In this document: positions 46,211 through 58,360 of the stretch, in pieces | Layout of the letters: the number at the start of each line of letters is the position of its first letter | Position numbering within the stretch: position 1 is the stretch's first letter | Assembly: GCF_016086655.4 (NCBI RefSeq) | Contig: NC_052135.2 | Location: 25,882,363-25,946,362, forward strand | Direction: 5' to 3' | Source: Lepeophtheirus salmonis | Taxonomy: Eukaryota > Arthropoda > Copepoda > Siphonostomatoida > Caligidae | Length of the DNA: 64,000 nucleotides | Notes under the pieces: model-generated | What the model was told of the DNA's origin: nothing | What the model saw: the letters and a program-made list of their open reading frames with translations, nothing else | The model's database searches: none | Program-made: the position numbers and the translations under genes

Positions 46211-48225
46211 ATTACTTGTCCTTGTTTAAGAAGTTTTATAACAAATTCCCCTTCACAATAAAATAAATATATGCATCCATCTATGATGCAATTTAAAAAT
46301 AAATGCAAATGCATTAAAACATAGACTTATACTAAAATAAGTTTAGTTTCAGCATAATTGATCATATACTTCAGCTGACCCAAAAGTTATATGAGATCCC
46401 TTCTTTTACATTAATTGGTAATAACTTCATTAATATGATAATCGGCAATTTCCACTTGAAATATGATATTCCATTCTGACTGACTCTGAGGGTGTAATAA
46501 AAAGTTAGCCAATCACTTCTTTCCTTTAGCAGAGGTTGAACCTTTTTACCCTTTACCATAGATGTTGTTCGTTGGAGTAGACTGAAGATTTTAATCTACT
46601 ACTACCTTAGTATGCTGAACTGTTAGTTAAAATCCCTCAATCATCTTTATGTAATACTGCCTCTATAATATGAAATTATATTTTAAGACGATGAGGCGTA
46701 ATATATTAGAAAATCAGAAAACAAAATATTAATTGGAAGCTAAACTAGAATATAGGAACTACTCAGATAGTCTATTTATTCAGTAGTTTTGATCTCTTAG
46801 GCAAGGTAGTTAGATCTTTCTGTAGTTACTTATGACATAAATTCAAGAAATATCTTTCTAGCCAAATTATAAATGAATTTTGTTCCAAAACTCGGGCTTA
46901 ATTTTATGGATCAAGTGATATACACTTAGGTCCACGTTTCTTTTTACTATATACATATATTAAACAATAAATACCTACAAAAAATTATTTTCTTCAATTA
47001 ATTATAATAAGTCAAAATTTGTAGAGCAGCATAGCAATACGGAAGTACTATTAAGCCATTTCGATAATCCAAGATAACTCCAATGTTTTTTTTAATCAGT
47101 AATATTGCATTATTTCAATCAGAAAAGTGTTATATGTTTTCTAAATAAGTACATTTTAACTCTTTCTACTCATGTACAAATGTATCAATGTACTTTTTAT
47201 CAGTAAATTGTTCTTTTTGTGTAGACCTCAAGGTTAAGAACTTATACTTAAAGAGTAATAAGTTTCTTTCCTTTTTTTGATATATTGTTTCTTCATACTT
47301 ACAAAAACTTGATTATTTATAGACACTAAATCAATAAATTAAAAGATTTTGGAATGCCTATATATGATCAAAAGTAATTTTCGCTCATTACGGTACATAA
47401 TATCATGTGGGGTTAATATTTTTTTGACATCAAAGGAAAAGAAATTAAAGGAAATAAAAAGTGTATTTATCTTTCGCTTTTCAAAAGTATGGAAAACCGT
47501 TTTTGGTCTTTCACTGGTGAAATTTTTATTATTCAGAGCAAGACAACGACGATTTGTTAAAAAATTTAAGAAAAAGAACACATTTTTAATTTCATAACTG
47601 TTATTTTAAATCATTTAAAATGGTCTAACAATTTGGCCTTACTCGATAAATATTGCATTGTTTAGAAAATCGGGTCTGTTTAAAGATCAAGTATGATTCT
47701 TCATGAAATCAAGATTTTATTATTTTTATGTTCATGTCAATCACGTATTTGTTCAGTAATATCTCAAAACGTCATTAATGAACGAAAATAAGGTAATTAA
47801 ATGAACCGCTGCAAATCATCGTAACCACAGTTATTCTTTTCCACTGGTTTGAAGGGTTAGAAAGGTTGGATTCCATTGTTGTACGCACCAAGTGTTTTCA
47901 ACTACTAACCATGTATTTTGGAAAAATGCTACAGTAATTTACTGCTACCTCATAGGGATGTGAAAAATGTCAAAATCCCGTAAAATCTGCAAGATATTAG
48001 TGCTCATATTAATTAATTATCCCTATTTTGAAAGTTTAAACGTATTAGCGAGCAAGGACTACAAATGTTCTTAAAGGGATATCGGTTAACAGATATATTG
48101 TCTATCAAAGTTGGCAAAATATACTTTTCTTTTTTTATTTACACTCTAGAGGATTTAGAAATTTTATAAATCCTTACTATGACATACTAAACATTGGAGG
48201 TCGGAAAATTCCTTATACTGTAAGT
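46211..48225. other. spacer, nothing recognised
   Basis: AT-rich. Opposing frames at 47339-47597 and a Lys/Trp-containing minus frame at 46371-46559 show no family. No splice-framed exon seen. Confidence 0.35.
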
Positions 48226-48226
48226 C

Positions 48227-48300
48227 CAACTCGAGTCTTTGCTGATAAGTTCAAGTCGAGTCTCAAGTCTTTGCTCATAAGTTCAAGTGAAGTGCTTGAA
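48227..48300. repeat. AAGTCGAGTC short-word array 1
   Basis: 'ccaactcgagtctttgctga', 'taagttcaagtcgagtctc', 'aagtctttgctcataagttc', 'aagtgaagtgc': a near-tandem unit of about 30 bases seen twice. Confidence 0.65.
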
Positions 48301-48655
48301 TATTTTCATTAAAAACGGACAATTTGCTTCACTAATTTATGAATAACTTAATTCAATAACATGTTGTAGTAATATTTCAGTCATGTAAGTATAAGAAAAT
48401 ATGTAACAGAAAATAAAATTTATATCATTCTGATTTTCAAATTGGTATTAGGAAAGTTATTCTTGCTTGTGAAATTGAGATAAGTGTAAAATCTTTCGAA
48501 AATATGTTTATCTTTTCCGTAAAAAATGGCTAAATATAAGAGGAAATAACATTGATAAATAGGAGTGTACAATTTTAGAACTTAATTATAAAAAAAAATT
48601 CAGACAAGAAGATTTTCACAGTTGATCATTTTCACATCCTCCGAAAAAACCACTA
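48301..48655. other. spacer, nothing recognised
   Basis: AT-rich. It may include the lost 5' half of the next element. Confidence 0.35.
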
Positions 48656-48659
48656 GCTT

Positions 48660-49252
48660 GCAGAAAGAAAGGAAGAGATACAAAGGGTTTACCACACCAA
48701 ATATCCAGCCCAAATTATGATCCTCGGCGTTGTGGTCTCTTATGGAAAGAAGATGCCTCCGTTCTTTTTATAGACTGGACAGAAAGTTGGCCAGGAGGCT
48801 AACTATATTGTTCTTAGGTATACCATCTTGCCATGGCTGAAGACCAACTACCCGGATGCTAACTACATGTGGACTAAGGACAATGCCCCCTCTCATACGT
48901 CCGCCAAGTGCCAAAAGTTATCTATAGATAACATGGATCGATTCTGGTACAAAGAGATATGACCCCTTCCTCAATAAATTTGATCACACTGGACTTTTCT
49001 ATATGGGGCACAATGGAGAGGGAAACTAACAGGACCTCATACCCAAATGCAGAATCACTGAAGTCCTCCATTGTGGCTGCATGGGATAACTTGTCAAAGA
49101 AGTTTTTCATTAACTTCTGCATGGCATTCAGGAAACGTGTAAAGGCTGTGATTAATAATGAAAGTGGCCATATTGAGCGAAAAAAGTTTTATAAAAACAT
49201 TTCTACATGTTTTGTTAACATCAGTATTTTGTTTATTATTGAAAATATATAA
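48660..49252 (+). pseudogene. IS630-Tc1-mariner superfamily transposase relic D (C-terminal part)
   Basis: The frame reads GVVVSYGKKMPPFFL, VGQEANYIVLRYTILPWLK, then ANYMWTKDNAPSHTSAKC with the second catalytic Asp present. DFSIWGTMERETNRTSYPN and AWDNLSKKFFINFCMAFRKR follow, then NNESGHIE close to the family's usual C-terminus. A frame change lies near 48958, where the SPDLNPLD block should be (WYKEI, stop, PLPQ). The first catalytic block is missing. An outer end CAGGGTAAGATAGC with TA is visible on the minus strand at about 49282-49297. Confidence 0.8.
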
Positions 49253-49297
49253 TCATTAATGTATTTCTAAATTCATATCTTTGCTATCTTACCCTGT

Positions 49298-50100
49298 ATG
49301 TATTTTCATTCCAAAATTGTATTTTATTCACATAGAAATAATATACAATTTTAGCGTACAACATTTTGGATACAAAAGTAATTTAGATAATTTTTTTGAA
49401 AAGTTCTAGAAAAACAATATTAGATAAATTTATAAAGAACCCACAAGTCTAAGCACTTACTTAAAGCAAGTCTTTTTATTCAAAAAATTTGCTTCAATTC
49501 AAAAAATGTTATTGTCTTGGAAGGGGTATTTATTGAAGCATGTGATTTCACATTCATTATTTTATATTTATGTATTAGCCATGGATAATGTGATAATATA
49601 CAACAAACGATTCATACTAACAGGCAGAGATGGGGACTTTGATTCGAGACATGCAAATTTTCTTGCAGTCACTTCATATTTTATATATTTGTGATTCGAA
49701 ATTATCTCTAAAGGATAGAGTGGCAACTGGAAAACGAAAGTTCAATTCAATACTATATATATATTTCTTTCTGAAAATGAGAGATAAGTTAAATTCTGTA
49801 GAATGAAATGGAGACTCATACGATACATCAAACTTGCTTTGGGATCAACTTTCAGAATATGTGTCTTGATTAGTGGTAGTACTTGCTTGAAGTTATATAT
49901 ATGCTAGCATATTGTACATACCTATATATATGCCATGGATCATGGGTATACCTATACTAAATCATATGTGTATATAAATCGGATCTCCTTACAAATAAGT
50001 CTTCTTACATTTCCATTCTAATATAATGAAATTAACTATTACAAAATAACAAGTAAATAATTAAAAAATATAATTTATAGAAAATAAAATGGAAAAATAC
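49298..50100. other. spacer, nothing recognised
   Basis: AT-rich. Small TA-rich repeats (ATATAT, TATATG) near 49895-49970. Confidence 0.35.
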
Positions 50101-50104
50101 ATAG

Positions 50105-51025
50105 ATATTTAATTTTTGAATATATTCAGTTGTAAAGAGGCAGTCAAGCATCTTAGGATTATTTTTCTCTGAATAGAGGCTGTGCTGCTAAAGTCTTTTT
50201 TTTTTCCCAGACTACTCATTTGAGGGAGGTCTCTTAATAGACTCAAATTCAATTCACTCAATTTTTTACTGGTCCTTCTCCTACTCCACATTGCGAATTG
50301 CGAATTGTAGTATGATGCATAGTCACGTTGCCACACGTAGGACTCAGGGACGTTTGCCTGCACCTACGGAAGCACAGTGGACCTCAATCACTCCACACAC
50401 ACAGTAGAATTGACCGTTATTACCTTCTTGAAGAAGAATGGTGGCATGACCTTTTCTGTGCTGGTGATAACACCCAAGACCATGATGGAGCTGGAGTTCT
50501 TAGACTTGTGCACATAGGGGACATTGTCTTTGGACGGGGAGAGCCATCTGTCATTTACGGAGTTCATTTTGCGTTCAATAGTGAATATTTTTCCATCTGA
50601 GAAAATGATGGTTTGACCTGCATTGGATGCCTTGTGCCCAGAGAGAAGAGTCTTGCAGTGGACCAACCTGACCTCCTTCTGTTTCTCAGTCAACAAATGA
50701 TGCACAAAAAACTTGTAGGAGGTCATACTAAACTCCAATGCCTTTTGGATGGTTCTGCGAGCCACACTCTTCCTCCTGACCAGTATTGTTTGATCCATGG
50801 ATGGATCAACGGTCACGGTCCTCTTCAGGCCTGCGAGAAACAAAGGAGTGATTTTACAATCATTTTTGGAACTTATTGGGATCTTTTCTCCTTTTCCTTA
50901 TTTTTGAACCTGGTGTAAACATCACAGACAGTGCTCCTGGCGTATCCTGTGAGCTTAGTGATAGGTACTGCTCCATGACCTGCACGAACGAGTTCAATGA
51001 CAGTAGATATTTTGGCTTGCTCCAT
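50105..51025 (-). pseudogene. IS630-Tc1-mariner superfamily transposase relic E
   Basis: ATG on the minus strand at 51025. The N-terminal helix-turn-helix reads MEQAKISTVIELVRAGHG, then ITKLTGYARSTVCDVYTRFK, followed by a TAA and a frameshift near 50870. It continues RTVTVDPSMDQTILVRRKSV, RRTIQKALEFSM, then IIFSDGKIFTIERKMNSVND, the first catalytic block, where SDEK has become SDGK. SSIMVLGVITSTEKVMPPFF follows, then two stops, then ESYVWQRDYASYYNSQ holding the second Asp. The C-terminus is scrambled. It is nearly full length for this family (about 300 codons). Confidence 0.85.
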
Positions 51026-51156
51026 GACTTTTAGTGTTTATTTTGATGAAAAGTCGGAAGAATATTATACACATAACTGCAACATGTTAATTGAGACACT
51101 CAGATGTGAGCTCAGTGCTAAGATACCAGCGTTATCATCAATTGAATTTTGTCCAG

Positions 51157-51175
51157 ATTTATATAGGGAACCCTG
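51157..51175 (-). repeat. terminal inverted repeat of IS630-like relic E
   Basis: Minus-strand CAGGGTTCCCTATATAA, flanked by TA (51176-51177). The outer CAGGGT is shared with the relics ending at 26437 and 49295. Confidence 0.55.
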
Positions 51176-51177
51176 TA

Positions 51178-53360
51178 CTTAACCCATGGGCGGAAAAGTC
51201 CCGTGCTTAACAAAGTATACACATTTTTTCGTACAATTTTTTTATGAAGTGGAGTCCCCATAACACTTTCCAAGCCGTTGTTTAGCTTAAAAAGTATTTT
51301 TTTCCGTCAAGAAGCAGTGTAAAAATAAAAAAACGAAATTGTTTTTGATCCATTGTTTTTAGAAGTAACAAAAGTAGTGTTACACTTAAGACAAGAACTC
51401 ACATACTAAAGAGCAAATTCTCATGAAATTTTTACATCTCTCTTTCGAAGTTTGATGATCAATGAAAATGAAGTAAATTAAATAAAAATACCACAATCTA
51501 TGGTTGAATCCCGGGAATTTTCAGCGCATGTGATTTAATTTATTAATATTCCATATAATATTGTGTATGTATCTATATGATCAGAAAATTTTGTTAAGTC
51601 ATAAAATTATAAATGGAGTAGAAGTAAGTATAACAAGGATAATTTTTAATTATTCAATCTCCAATCTTTTGATATCTTGATATAATATGAAATCGAAGAA
51701 TTGATCGATGGTGACTGTTGAAAACTATTCCAATTTATATGCTAGGCTACTTATCATAAAGATATTACTTAAATTGAATGACTACAAGCGCTGTTTTAGC
51801 AGGATATTGCGGCGATTTTAACAATAAAATTTATCTAACAAAAAAATTAATTTAACAATAAAAGGTAATTCTAAATAAGTCATTTAAAAGGAGGTTAACC
51901 AATGAAAATTTCTGGAAATAACAGTTGAGAAGGATGTAAAAGTTGTTCTAACTCAAATAGTTACAGAATAATTAAAAGAAACTATACGAGCTGAATTAGA
52001 ATATTAAGGAGAAATGCGACAGCTTTGATTCATTGGATAAAAATATACTATGATGTACTTATACTATTTTTGAATTCGCGTATATTCTACATAATATTTA
52101 CTCTTATTTGTTACAAATAACTCTTCATACGATTGGGAGTTTCGTGAAGATACAATAATGTGATTATTCGTGGATCACATATCATTTGATGATCGAGAGG
52201 TGAAAATCAAAATTTGGTGAAAATCAAAAAAATTTGATCTTATTAATTTAAGCACAAAACCAAATTTAAACTAAATTTTAAAGCAGTTCGCGTTCAACAT
52301 CTCATTTGGAAATTTCATTGATTCCATTAATTTATCAAATATGTTTGTTTTTGAATTTTTCAATTGAAAGCAATTATTATGAATATTAAAACCAATTTCT
52401 GAATAGAAGATAATTTCAACCTGTGATTTTCTAGAAAATAGAATACTTATTTTGGTCGTCAATTTTATTAATTTTTCTTTATTCAATACATATATCAAGT
52501 ATGAATGATTTGAAAATGTTATGTATTTATTAAATTCAGCCGTAAATTTAAATATTTATGTTCTATATCAAAGAAAAACTTTTGGTTCTCCCCAAACCAG
52601 AGGTATGATAAACCCAATGTTATATTTTGTTTTCTCATATTCCACTGACTTAAAACTAGTTTATAAGAATTATACACATTGTGAGGTGCCTAAGATTTAA
52701 AAAAGAGTAGGTAACCTTTCTCATTTAAGAATTTATAACACAACTTTGACCTAAAAATGTGTAACAACCACATATGTTGTACAATAAATTTGTAATTTTT
52801 GGGAACATATGTATGGAAATATTTATTGAGGAATTTTTGGAAAAAAAATAAATAAGTATTCTGATTTATGAGAATAATGAGAAAGTTGGGCAAAACATAA
52901 CACAGATCATCAATAAATTTATTGATATGAGAAGATTTAATGAAACAAATATTAAATAGGTTAGATATTTCTAGATAATTTTCAAGTCTTGTTTGTTATT
53001 TTAAATGATCTGAACTTACAATATTTAAAATAGCAATAGCAAAAACTTACATTTATATATTTTCCCATGAAAAAAAACAAAAAAACTTTTATAAAAAAAA
53101 ACATGTTTAGACACCGTTTTCAAAATTTTAATTTGGAATTACTTTTAATATATGTAAAATATTCTTATCATATAATAGATCAACTCCGCTTAATAGCTTT
53201 AAAAGTTATTTTTCTTAAGGATTAATATAATTTCTCATCTACAGTTCTAATTGAATAAAATAAGAGACTTGTTGTGTCATAAGATTTTAATTTAGCTCAT
53301 TTCAGGCCGATAATTATAATATAAGGTCCCTGTTAAGGGTGTTATTGAGTTAAGCATTAA
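51178..53360. other. spacer, nothing recognised
   Basis: AT-rich. Short Phe/Lys-rich frames on the minus strand (52271-52498, 52690-52893) look like chance. Confidence 0.4.
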
Positions 53361-53364
53361 TAGT

Positions 53365-53510
53365 TTTTGAGTCCAAGAGGAGCTGGGAGTCTTAGGTATC
53401 GAGTCCTAGTCGAATATCAACTCTTTGATTATGAAATCAATTCAAGTTGCATGTATTCAAAATATGGGATCAATTCCAAGCTGAGTTGCAAGTCTCGAGT
53501 CTAGGGCTAA
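53365..53510. repeat. AAGTCGAGTC short-word array 2
   Basis: 'ttgagtccaagaggagc', 'ggtatcgagtcctagtcga', 'attcaagttgcatg', 'caattccaagctgagttgc', 'aagtctcgagtcta': the same word set as 48227-48300. Confidence 0.55.
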
Positions 53511-54600
53511 CTTCTGCTGAACATCTGGCTATGAACAAAATACAATAACACTTATATAAATACTGAGATTATCTTGAATACTAGAGAACTGCAGTTAGAA
53601 ATTTCACTCAAATCCTTGTATCATATTTCTTTTCTTTCATAATACGAATTATTATCTGTGTAAAAAAAAAAATATACATTGAATTGCCGATCATTGTTAA
53701 AGTAAAAAATCTCAGTTTTCACATGTTTATTATCTCAAAAGAATAATTGAACATTGAATGGAAAAAGAAATACAATCATACTGTAATATTTAAAAAAAAA
53801 AGGTATTTTTTTTTTTTTTAAACTGATTAAAAGATAGAATCCGTAAGCATTTCTTGAAATTCTATTAGCTCAATAATTATATGATTATGTAGTTGTCAAT
53901 TTTTACGACCTTTTTGGAAAAGGAAATTTAAAAAAAAACTTAATATTTTTTGTGATACATTTTAAAGTTTTATAACTTATACATAGTTAAAAATTAGATG
54001 TTTTATGCAATTTATTACTATTTTTCTTAATGTAAACTACGTAGAAAATTACAATAAAGGATTTTAAATTATTTATTTACATAAAACATGCTATTAAATG
54101 TGAATAAACAAGTTTAAAATTATTCACAAAGATGTAAATATATTTCTATAATTACTTCTCTCTATTTTATTATTTAATATATTAGAAAATGTTTTAAATA
54201 AAGTTAAATAATATTGAATCACTTTTGACCTATTAAAAAAGATTATTTTTATTAGTATTTCCAGAAACATATCATTCATCAATGCTAACATATAACAAGC
54301 ATAAGTACGCCGAGCTTTTGAATAGCAGATTATTAATTGTACTAACAGTAGAAAGTATTTATGCCAAATAGAAGAATCGTCGATACTATTCTCAACACAG
54401 ATGCTAATATTAATGTGGTACTAGAAAATGAAAAGATGAAACAATCATTGCCCTTGATTTAAGACGACCTGAGTCACCAGTTCGTTATAAAACAAGTTGA
54501 TATTTATTTCAATAGAGAAATCTATAATTTTATTTGATTATACATGGCAAGCGCTTAGTCGTATATTTACATAAATGGAAATTATTTTTAGGAAATTAAA
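53511..54600. other. very AT-rich spacer
   Basis: Poly-A and poly-T runs at 53793-53820. No gene. Confidence 0.4.
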
Positions 54601-55320
54601 TGTAGGAGTGGTGTTAGAGAAGGTGACCTTTTATCACCCTATTTCCCCCCCTCCCTTTTTTTTCTTGTTCTAATGATGAAAATTTCTGAAAATAGTAGTT
54701 TTTATATAAGTCCCAATTAGAGGAGAAAAAATTAAACTGAAATTTATGCTAATGGTAATCCTGTTTCATTGAAAGTGGAGAGGAACTCTGGGATACGAGA
54801 AAGAGAAGACTACGCCCCTATGAAAGATTTGAAAAGAGTTTTACTTAAAACACAACATCGATAAAACTAAAAATTTATCTATTGGTAAAACGAATAGCGC
54901 GGCTCCAAAAATTGCTTGACTTATAGTGGTTAAGACGATATATCAATTTGGAATTAAATTGAATAAGATCTTTGATATATCGACTTCAGGCTTTAAAAAC
55001 TGGAGAGCATTACAAAATTCTGTAATGGAGTGACACAGCTACATGAACAATGCAGTCGGAAGAAATTTTTCTCTTGAATTTTATATCTGTTGGTTTGATA
55101 CTTGGTCGTTCCTAGAGAAGGAATAATACATATTTTTATGAACTAGCCAATCATCTGGAGAGCAAAAAAGGAAGAAGGATGAATAATATGAATAAATTGG
55201 CAGAACTGGAAACTCTGGCAATTAGAAATATGTTAGTGATGGGAAATCATATTTGAAGGGATCTATGATTGGACGGTGAAATAGCCAGGATATCTTACAA
55301 GGTTGATTATATCGTATCGA
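54601..55320 (+). pseudogene. non-LTR retrotransposon (LINE) reverse transcriptase fragment
   Basis: CRSGVREGDLLSPYF at 54601 is the GxxxGDPLSP block of LINE reverse transcriptases. About 45 residues later LKFYANGNPVSLKVE sits where the F/YADD catalytic motif belongs, with ADD changed to ANG. Further segments in shifting frames are IDKTKNLSIGKTNSAAPKIA, a post-catalytic block, and KLAELETLAIRNMLVMGN. Multiple stops and shifts. Neither end nor a poly-A tail is evident. The clade (R1/I/jockey-like) is uncertain. Confidence 0.7.
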
Positions 55321-56615
55321 AAGTTGAACTAGATATGATACCTTTAAAATTTATATATTTAACTTAGAACTACCTCCAAAAAACGGAAAATGTTAATTAA
55401 ATATACCTTATTGACAATGAACACGACTAGCAAAGGTATTTACAACACTGACTTGAACAAAGTCTTAGATAGTTTACTTTTAAGAAGTAAAATAAGACGA
55501 TTGTCAATTGACATGTGTCATATAGGTATATACTTAAAAAAAAATTTTTTTAAACATTTTTTCTAATAAAATGATCATAGCAACCAAAATATATTTATGA
55601 AGAGATTACCATCAATTCAACGTCTCGTCTTCAATGTTAATATTACTTATATGAAAAAAGATACTTGAGACCGACGATGCTCATTTGTTTGGTAAGAGTG
55701 ACAAGTAAAGATTAAATATACATATATACGAGTACATATGTGTTTACCTTGTTATTTTTCTAAATGATGTACACGGTTGAATATTAATGATATAAGAATG
55801 TTGTTATGTCTTATCTATGAATATTTTTCTCCTTTCAAGATAACCATGATCCAAGAATGTCTAAGAAAAATAATCACGTTTGTCTCAATAAATATATAAA
55901 TGAGTTTTAAAGCTATTATATGTCTACATATAATTATATGTTAAAAAGTATATTTTATTATAATTGTTATGGTTCAAATGTAATCCATATTAATGCATAG
56001 AAATGTAAAAGCTTTTGAAAAAATATATACTCAATTTATGAAGTTTTATTAATACAAAAAAGCTTCCTCTTATTTGTTTAAAAATGGATTTCGAGAAAAA
56101 ATTATGTTCATTTATATTTTTTCTCATTAAAACTTAAACGCTAGCCAGAAAGAAAAGAATCAGGTGAAAATCTTACTAACAAACTTTTTACCAAATAAAT
56201 TAATATTAAAAATCAGATAATAACTTAGGATAATCTACAATTGACTAGTTTATATTCTAGTGTGTATGAAATTACTTTGGTACCCTTAGCAGTAAATATA
56301 ACTTATAATTCTAAGAATATATCAGTATTTTTTAACATTATAACTAGTTGTAAGAGCAACGAGAAGAAAAATTATGAATAAATATTAAGTCGTGTGTCCT
56401 CATCAATTCCAAAAGGACTAGCCAAACTCAAAAAACAAAATCCATAATTTCCCTAAAAGTCATCCAATAGTAGGGAAGAGAGAGGCTATTCGTACATGGT
56501 GTTAGTTTGTACTCAACAATTTTTAGGAAGTTTATACAAGACCTGTCTCATCTATTTTGTCGAATAAGTGATGCTTAGTTTACCCACGGCTCTTTCAAGG
56601 TGATGAGTACTAAAG
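55321..56615. other. spacer, nothing recognised
   Basis: AT-rich, no supported gene. Confidence 0.4.
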
Positions 56616-56619
56616 GTAG

Positions 56620-57050
56620 GGGCACGAATCAAATACACGTGAATTGACTTGGGCTCAAAAGTTAAGACTCGAAAATCGACTTAAACTCGAGATTCATTTC
56701 ATTTTTCCACTGGATATAAAGTAACTTTATAAATGTTTGTATCTTTTTTATGTTTCTTTAATTGGTCAGATGGTATAGCACTGAATAAGTATAAGTAAAT
56801 ATTATAGTATTACATTTACCCTAACTAACATAGGAATCTTCTTTGAAGTCTATATACATAAAGTATATTTCCTTCTCTAAGAACGACTGGGAGCCGAAAT
56901 TACGCACATTGGATCTAATTTAATAATTTTCAAGCGCATGGTCCATTGATCTATGTCGTTCCATGTAACTTTATAATTCTAAGGAATTGAACTGAACTCG
57001 ATAAAAATATTCAAATACTTGGACTTGTCAGCACAAATTTGGAGTTGCAG
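56620..57050. repeat. AAGTCGAGTC short-word array 3 (split)
   Basis: 'gaattgacttgggctc', 'aaaagttaagactcg', 'cgacttaaactcgagattc' at 56640-56695, and 'gaactgaactcgat', 'cttggacttgtcagc', 'ttggagttgcag' at 56988-57050. It immediately abuts the Tc1 element. Confidence 0.45.
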
Positions 57051-57054
57051 TAAA

Positions 57055-58360
57055 CAGTATGTCCAAAAATTGATGGTTGTATTAAACATATCCGTTTTAT
57101 AGAAAAAAAATATTGCTGGTCTGAATAAAATGAAATTTGGGTGATAATATCATTAGATAATATTAAATATTTATGATGCAATAATCATAGACGTCATATA
57201 AAACGGGTCAGAAAATACCACAGGATGTTAGTTGAAATTCAATATCCGAAATGGTAAGAAAGCACTCGTTGGAGACCAGGGCCAAGGCTGTTGGCATGAT
57301 AGAGGGTGGATCAAGCCAGATAGACGTTGCTCAAAGGTTACATATTCCTCTCAGGACCATTGAGAATTGGTGTAAGAAAAAGAAGGATGGGCAAACCCTT
57401 GCAAATTAGAAGGGTCGAGAAAGGAAGAAAAAAATTACCAAAGTTCCCAAACTGGTGATTTCAAAATCTTTTTACCAAAAAGATCCATAAGGAAACTTGC
57501 ATAAAGATTGACTTCAAAGGGCTTTCCAATATCCAAGCCATCTGTCTACAACTACCTGAGGCACTCTTTGAATGGTTTCCCGTCTGCACCCCAAATTTTC
57601 AGAAAACCAAAGGAAGGCACGGTTTCAATTCTGTCGTGAGCGAAAACACTAGACTGCAAATTACTGGAAATATATCTTCTTTAGTGATGAAAGTCCATTT
57701 GAGCTATTTCATGCCCCAAATCCCCAAACAGATCTTGTTTGGGCAAGAGATAAGGGAGATGTGGTACCCGCTCCAACTGTGAAATTTCCTCTAAAAATTC
57801 AGGTTTGACCCGTTATCAGCCACCAGGCAGTGTCAGATCTTCACTTGATTCAACAAAACCAAACTGTGACGGCGGAGTACTACGTAACAGAGATCCTCAG
57901 CATGTCTCTGATATCAGCTTTGTCTCGTACTAAAGAAACTGGACCTCCTTTGAGGAGAAAAATGTTGTCTGACACATCAAGATCCATTTTCCAGCAAGAT
58001 GGTGCCCTGCTCACCACTCCAAAAAGGCACAAAAGTGGCACATGGCCTGCCAACAGTCCTGATTTGTCTCGTATTGAAAATTTGGTAGCCTTGGTCCAGA
58101 GGGAACTCAATGAAAATGCGCCAGCAACTTCAGAGGGTAAATTAAAAAAAAAACTGACAAAAGGTTGAGAAAAATTTTCACCAGATAGTTTGAATAATTT
58201 GTATGAAGGGATGCCAAAACGCATAAAAAAATGTATTAAGCTTAAAGGTCGTCATATTGGGAAGTAAATAAAGTGTTTGCCAAAAAAAAAAAAAAAATCA
58301 TATGCTTAGGTTATTTCATGATTTTTTTTCAAAAATCACCATCAATTTTGAGACATTGGA
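57055..58360 (+). mobile_element. Tc1-like element, nearly full length
   Basis: The left end 'cagtatgtccaaaaattgat' (57055-57074), continuing ggttgt, matches the inverse of 'accatcaattttgagacatt' (58338-58357) at roughly 17 of 22 positions. The enclosed broken transposase runs in the + direction. Its length (1.3 kb) is normal for Tc1. The TA duplication is not clear at the right end. Confidence 0.75.
57251..58255 (+). pseudogene. Tc1-like transposase pseudogene
   Basis: ATG at 57251. The N-terminal helix-turn-helix reads MVRKHSLETRAKAVGMIEGG, then VAQRLHIPLRTIENWCKKKK, with a TAG after TLAN. The first catalytic block is IFFSDESPFELFHAPNPQTD with its Asp intact. VWARDKGDVVPAPTVKFPLK and a TGA follow, then SDLHLIQQNQTVTAEYYVTE, then SIFQQDGALLTT with the second Asp intact, and PANSPDLSRIENL with the Glu of DD34E. 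Several stops and at least two frameshifts inactivate it. All three catalytic positions are still readable, so it is a rather young relic. The family is the same as or close to the copy at 8258-8800. Confidence 0.88.

Noticed and set aside
47339..47597. Opposing 80-codon frames
   Set aside because: Basic, Phe/Lys-rich, no motif. Both strands open, as expected by chance.
50328..50918. Two + frames of about 90-100 codons
   Set aside because: Complement of transposase relic E.
57880..58224. 114-codon minus frame
   Set aside because: Complement of the Tc1 transposase C-terminal part.
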